This document shows, piece after piece, positions 5,625-6,664 of a DNA stretch of 6,664 bases; the stretch's first letter is position 1, and each line of letters starts with the position of its first letter. The translations under genes were made by a program, and so were the position numbers. The stretch covers positions 1 to 6,664 of the forward strand of contig JAEZKY010000091.1 in the NCBI GenBank assembly GCA_023435985.1, written 5' to 3'. Origin of the DNA: Bacillota bacterium (lineage in GTDB: Bacteria > Bacillota > Clostridia > Clostridiales > Clostridiaceae). A model generated the notes under the pieces. It was given only the letters and a program-made list of their open reading frames with translations, had not been told where the DNA came from and did no database searches.

Positions 5625-6664
5625 TTGGCAGTGAACTTTTATACTTTAATAACAACAACAGGAAAAGCTAAAATGGCTAATGCTGCTGCATTAGGAACAA
5701 AAGTAAATTTTAAGACCTTAAAAGTTGGAGATGGTAACGGAAATTATTATGAACCAACTGAAAATCAAACAAATCTTTTAAATACAGTTTGGCAAGGAGA
5801 TATAGGTTCAATTTCTATAGATGAGAATAATTCAAATTGGATAGTTACAGAAACAACAATACCAGCGACTGATGGAGGGTTTTTCATTAGAGAAGCTGGT
5901 ATTTTTGATGAAGATGGAAATCTGATTGCTATTTCAAAAATGGCAGAAACATATAAGCCGGTTGCAGCTGAAGGCAGCACTAAAAATTTAATTGTACAGA
6001 TAATATTAGAAGTTAGTAACTCATCAAGTGTCACATTAAAAATTGATCCTAATGTTGTAATTGCAACTAAGAATGATATAGCAATTTTAACTAATTCTAT
6101 TAATTCAATTACTACGCAATTGTCAGAGATTACGCAGAAACAAAATAAGTTTACTGAAGATGCAAATGGTAAGCTTTTATATAATGGAAACAAAGTTGGA
6201 GCTACAAAGGCTAGTGAGTTAACATTAGATCCAATATCGGGAATGTCTTCAACTAATGTACAGGCTGGAATAGCTGAGGCTTTTCAGTATGCCAATAACG
6301 GTAAAACGAGTATTGCGAATGTTGTTGGCAAAGTAACAGGGAGCAATACACATGCGCAAATAGCAAGCGAAATTCAAACAGATAAAAATACTATGGCTAC
6401 CAACATTACTAGCAAAGGAATTAGTGCTAATGGGACAGAAACATTAGCAAGTTTAGCGGGCAAAGTGGGACAAATATCTGTAGCAAGTTTAGGCGGGAAA
6501 AAATTCGCTACAAACACAGCTACAATAAGTTCATCAGCTTCTACCTTTGAATATTTAACTGGTGCTACTGACACTTCAACATATATAACAGTCACTGGGT
6601 TAAGCTTCAAACCGTCAGTAATAATAATTATGGCATATGAAACCGGTGGAACTAGTAGCACATA
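5625..6664 (+). CDS. Phage tail fibre protein, DUF3751 N-terminal domain (3'-truncated by window)
   Basis: The frame is open from TTG at 5625 to the right edge (346 codons visible, no stop). Residues 1-145 match the DUF3751 tail-collar fibre domain that anchors fibres to the baseplate: FYTLITTTGKAKMANAAALG (5-24), VGDGNGNYYEPT (34-45), the hallmark GGFFIREAGIFDEDGNLIAIS (84-104), then AETYKP (107-112) and the strand ending VSNSSSVTLKIDPN. The helical stretch at about 150-178 (NDIAILTNSINSITTQLSEI) is probably a short trimeric coiled coil, as usual in fibre shafts. FTEDANGKLLYNGNKVG (176-192) is a shaft element often met in clostridial fibres. Next come two related helical repeats (228-284), a Ser/Thr-rich part, and the start of a receptor-end beta domain (TGLSFKPSVIIIM, 324-336). 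Role: host surface recognition. The first 145 residues are likely to be conserved between phages and the distal part variable. The gene follows XkdU by 12 bases, at the place of xkdV in PBSX. Confidence 0.88.
   Translation, partial: MAVNFYTLITTTGKAKMANAAALGTKVNFKTLKVGDGNGNYYEPTENQTNLLNTVWQGDIGSISIDENNSNWIVTETTIPATDGGFFIREAGIFDEDGNLIAISKMAETYKPVAAEGSTKNLIVQIILEVSNSSSVTLKIDPNVVIATKNDIAILTNSINSITTQLSEITQKQNKFTEDANGKLLYNGNKVGATKASELTLDPISGMSSTNVQAGIAEAFQYANNGKTSIANVVGKVTGSNTHAQIASEIQTDKNTMATNITSKGISANGTETLASLAGKVGQISVASLGGKKFATNTATISSSASTFEYLTGATDTSTYITVTGLSFKPSVIIIMAYETGGTSST
6306..6476 (+). repeat. Two related helical repeats in the tail fibre shaft
   Basis: The units encoded at 6306-6377 and 6399-6476 follow one pattern: short helix, GK or SKG turn, small polar residues with a conserved Thr, then an Ala/Ile helix (TGSNTHAQIASEI against SANGTETLASLAGKV). 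This type of repeat is common in tail fibres of Firmicutes phages and often varies in copy number. Similarity is at protein level only. Confidence 0.5.
6445..6500 (+). repeat. Short in-frame direct repeat in the tail fibre gene
   Basis: The 11 bases TAGCAAGTTTA at 6445-6455 recur at 6481-6491, exactly 36 bases (12 codons) apart, each followed by a similar stretch with GCGGG and an A run. The products are LASLAGKV and VASLGGKK. The in-frame spacing and flanking similarity point to a small local duplication. Confidence 0.5.

Noticed and set aside
5765..6193. Antisense frame of 142 residues
   Set aside because: It mirrors the tail fibre gene, has no recognisable domain, and the sense frame carries the DUF3751 hallmark.
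6374..6661. Antisense frame of 95 residues, hydrophobic in appearance
   Set aside because: Hydrophobicity comes from the complement of Thr/Ser/Asn/Lys-rich fibre codons; no ribosome binding site or family match.

Overview
The window is a stretch of a phage, prophage or phage-derived tail-particle genome from a low-G+C Gram-positive host, most likely a Clostridium or close relative. The DNA is AT-rich throughout, ribosome binding sites are AGGAGG-type, TTG serves as start codon at least twice, and the proteins are rich in Lys, Asn, Ile, Asp and Glu. Every gene is on the plus strand. The gene order is that of the contractile-tail (myovirus) baseplate module known from Bacillus PBSX: tape measure, XkdP, XkdQ, XkdR (DUF2577), XkdS (DUF2634), XkdT (baseplate J), XkdU (DUF2313), tail fibre.

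Layout. 3-1403: C-terminal part of the tail tape measure protein, open at the window's left edge. 1405-1444: a strong 15-bp stem hairpin with a U-tract, a probable intrinsic terminator or attenuator between the tape measure and the baseplate genes. 1476-2165: XkdP-type protein starting at TTG, whose C-terminal wall-binding domain is a bacterial SH3 domain where LysM is common. 2177-3154: XkdQ hub protein. 3144-3410: DUF2577. 3403-3843: DUF2634, gp25-like wedge protein. 3850-4980: baseplate J wedge protein. 4977-5612: XkdU/DUF2313, with a repeated C-terminal motif. 5625-6664: tail fibre with a DUF3751 N-terminal domain, TTG start, open at the right edge. From 1476 on the genes are packed with gaps of 12 bases or less, or overlaps of 4 to 11 bases, as in one translationally linked transcript.

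Together the genes would build the distal end of a contractile tail. The tape measure sets tube length. XkdP, XkdQ and XkdR make the hub at the tube tip. XkdS, XkdT and XkdU make the wedges around it and link to the fibre that recognises the host. Sheath, tube, tape-measure chaperones, capsid, holin and endolysin genes would lie outside, so the sequence cannot say whether this is an intact phage, a defective prophage or a tailocin.

I found no RNA gene, CRISPR array, insertion sequence, attachment site or defence cargo, and no stretch over 300 bases without a gene. I do not see a previously undescribed system. The points most worth a second look are the terminator inside the tail operon, the SH3b version of XkdP, and the small repeats in XkdU and the tail fibre.
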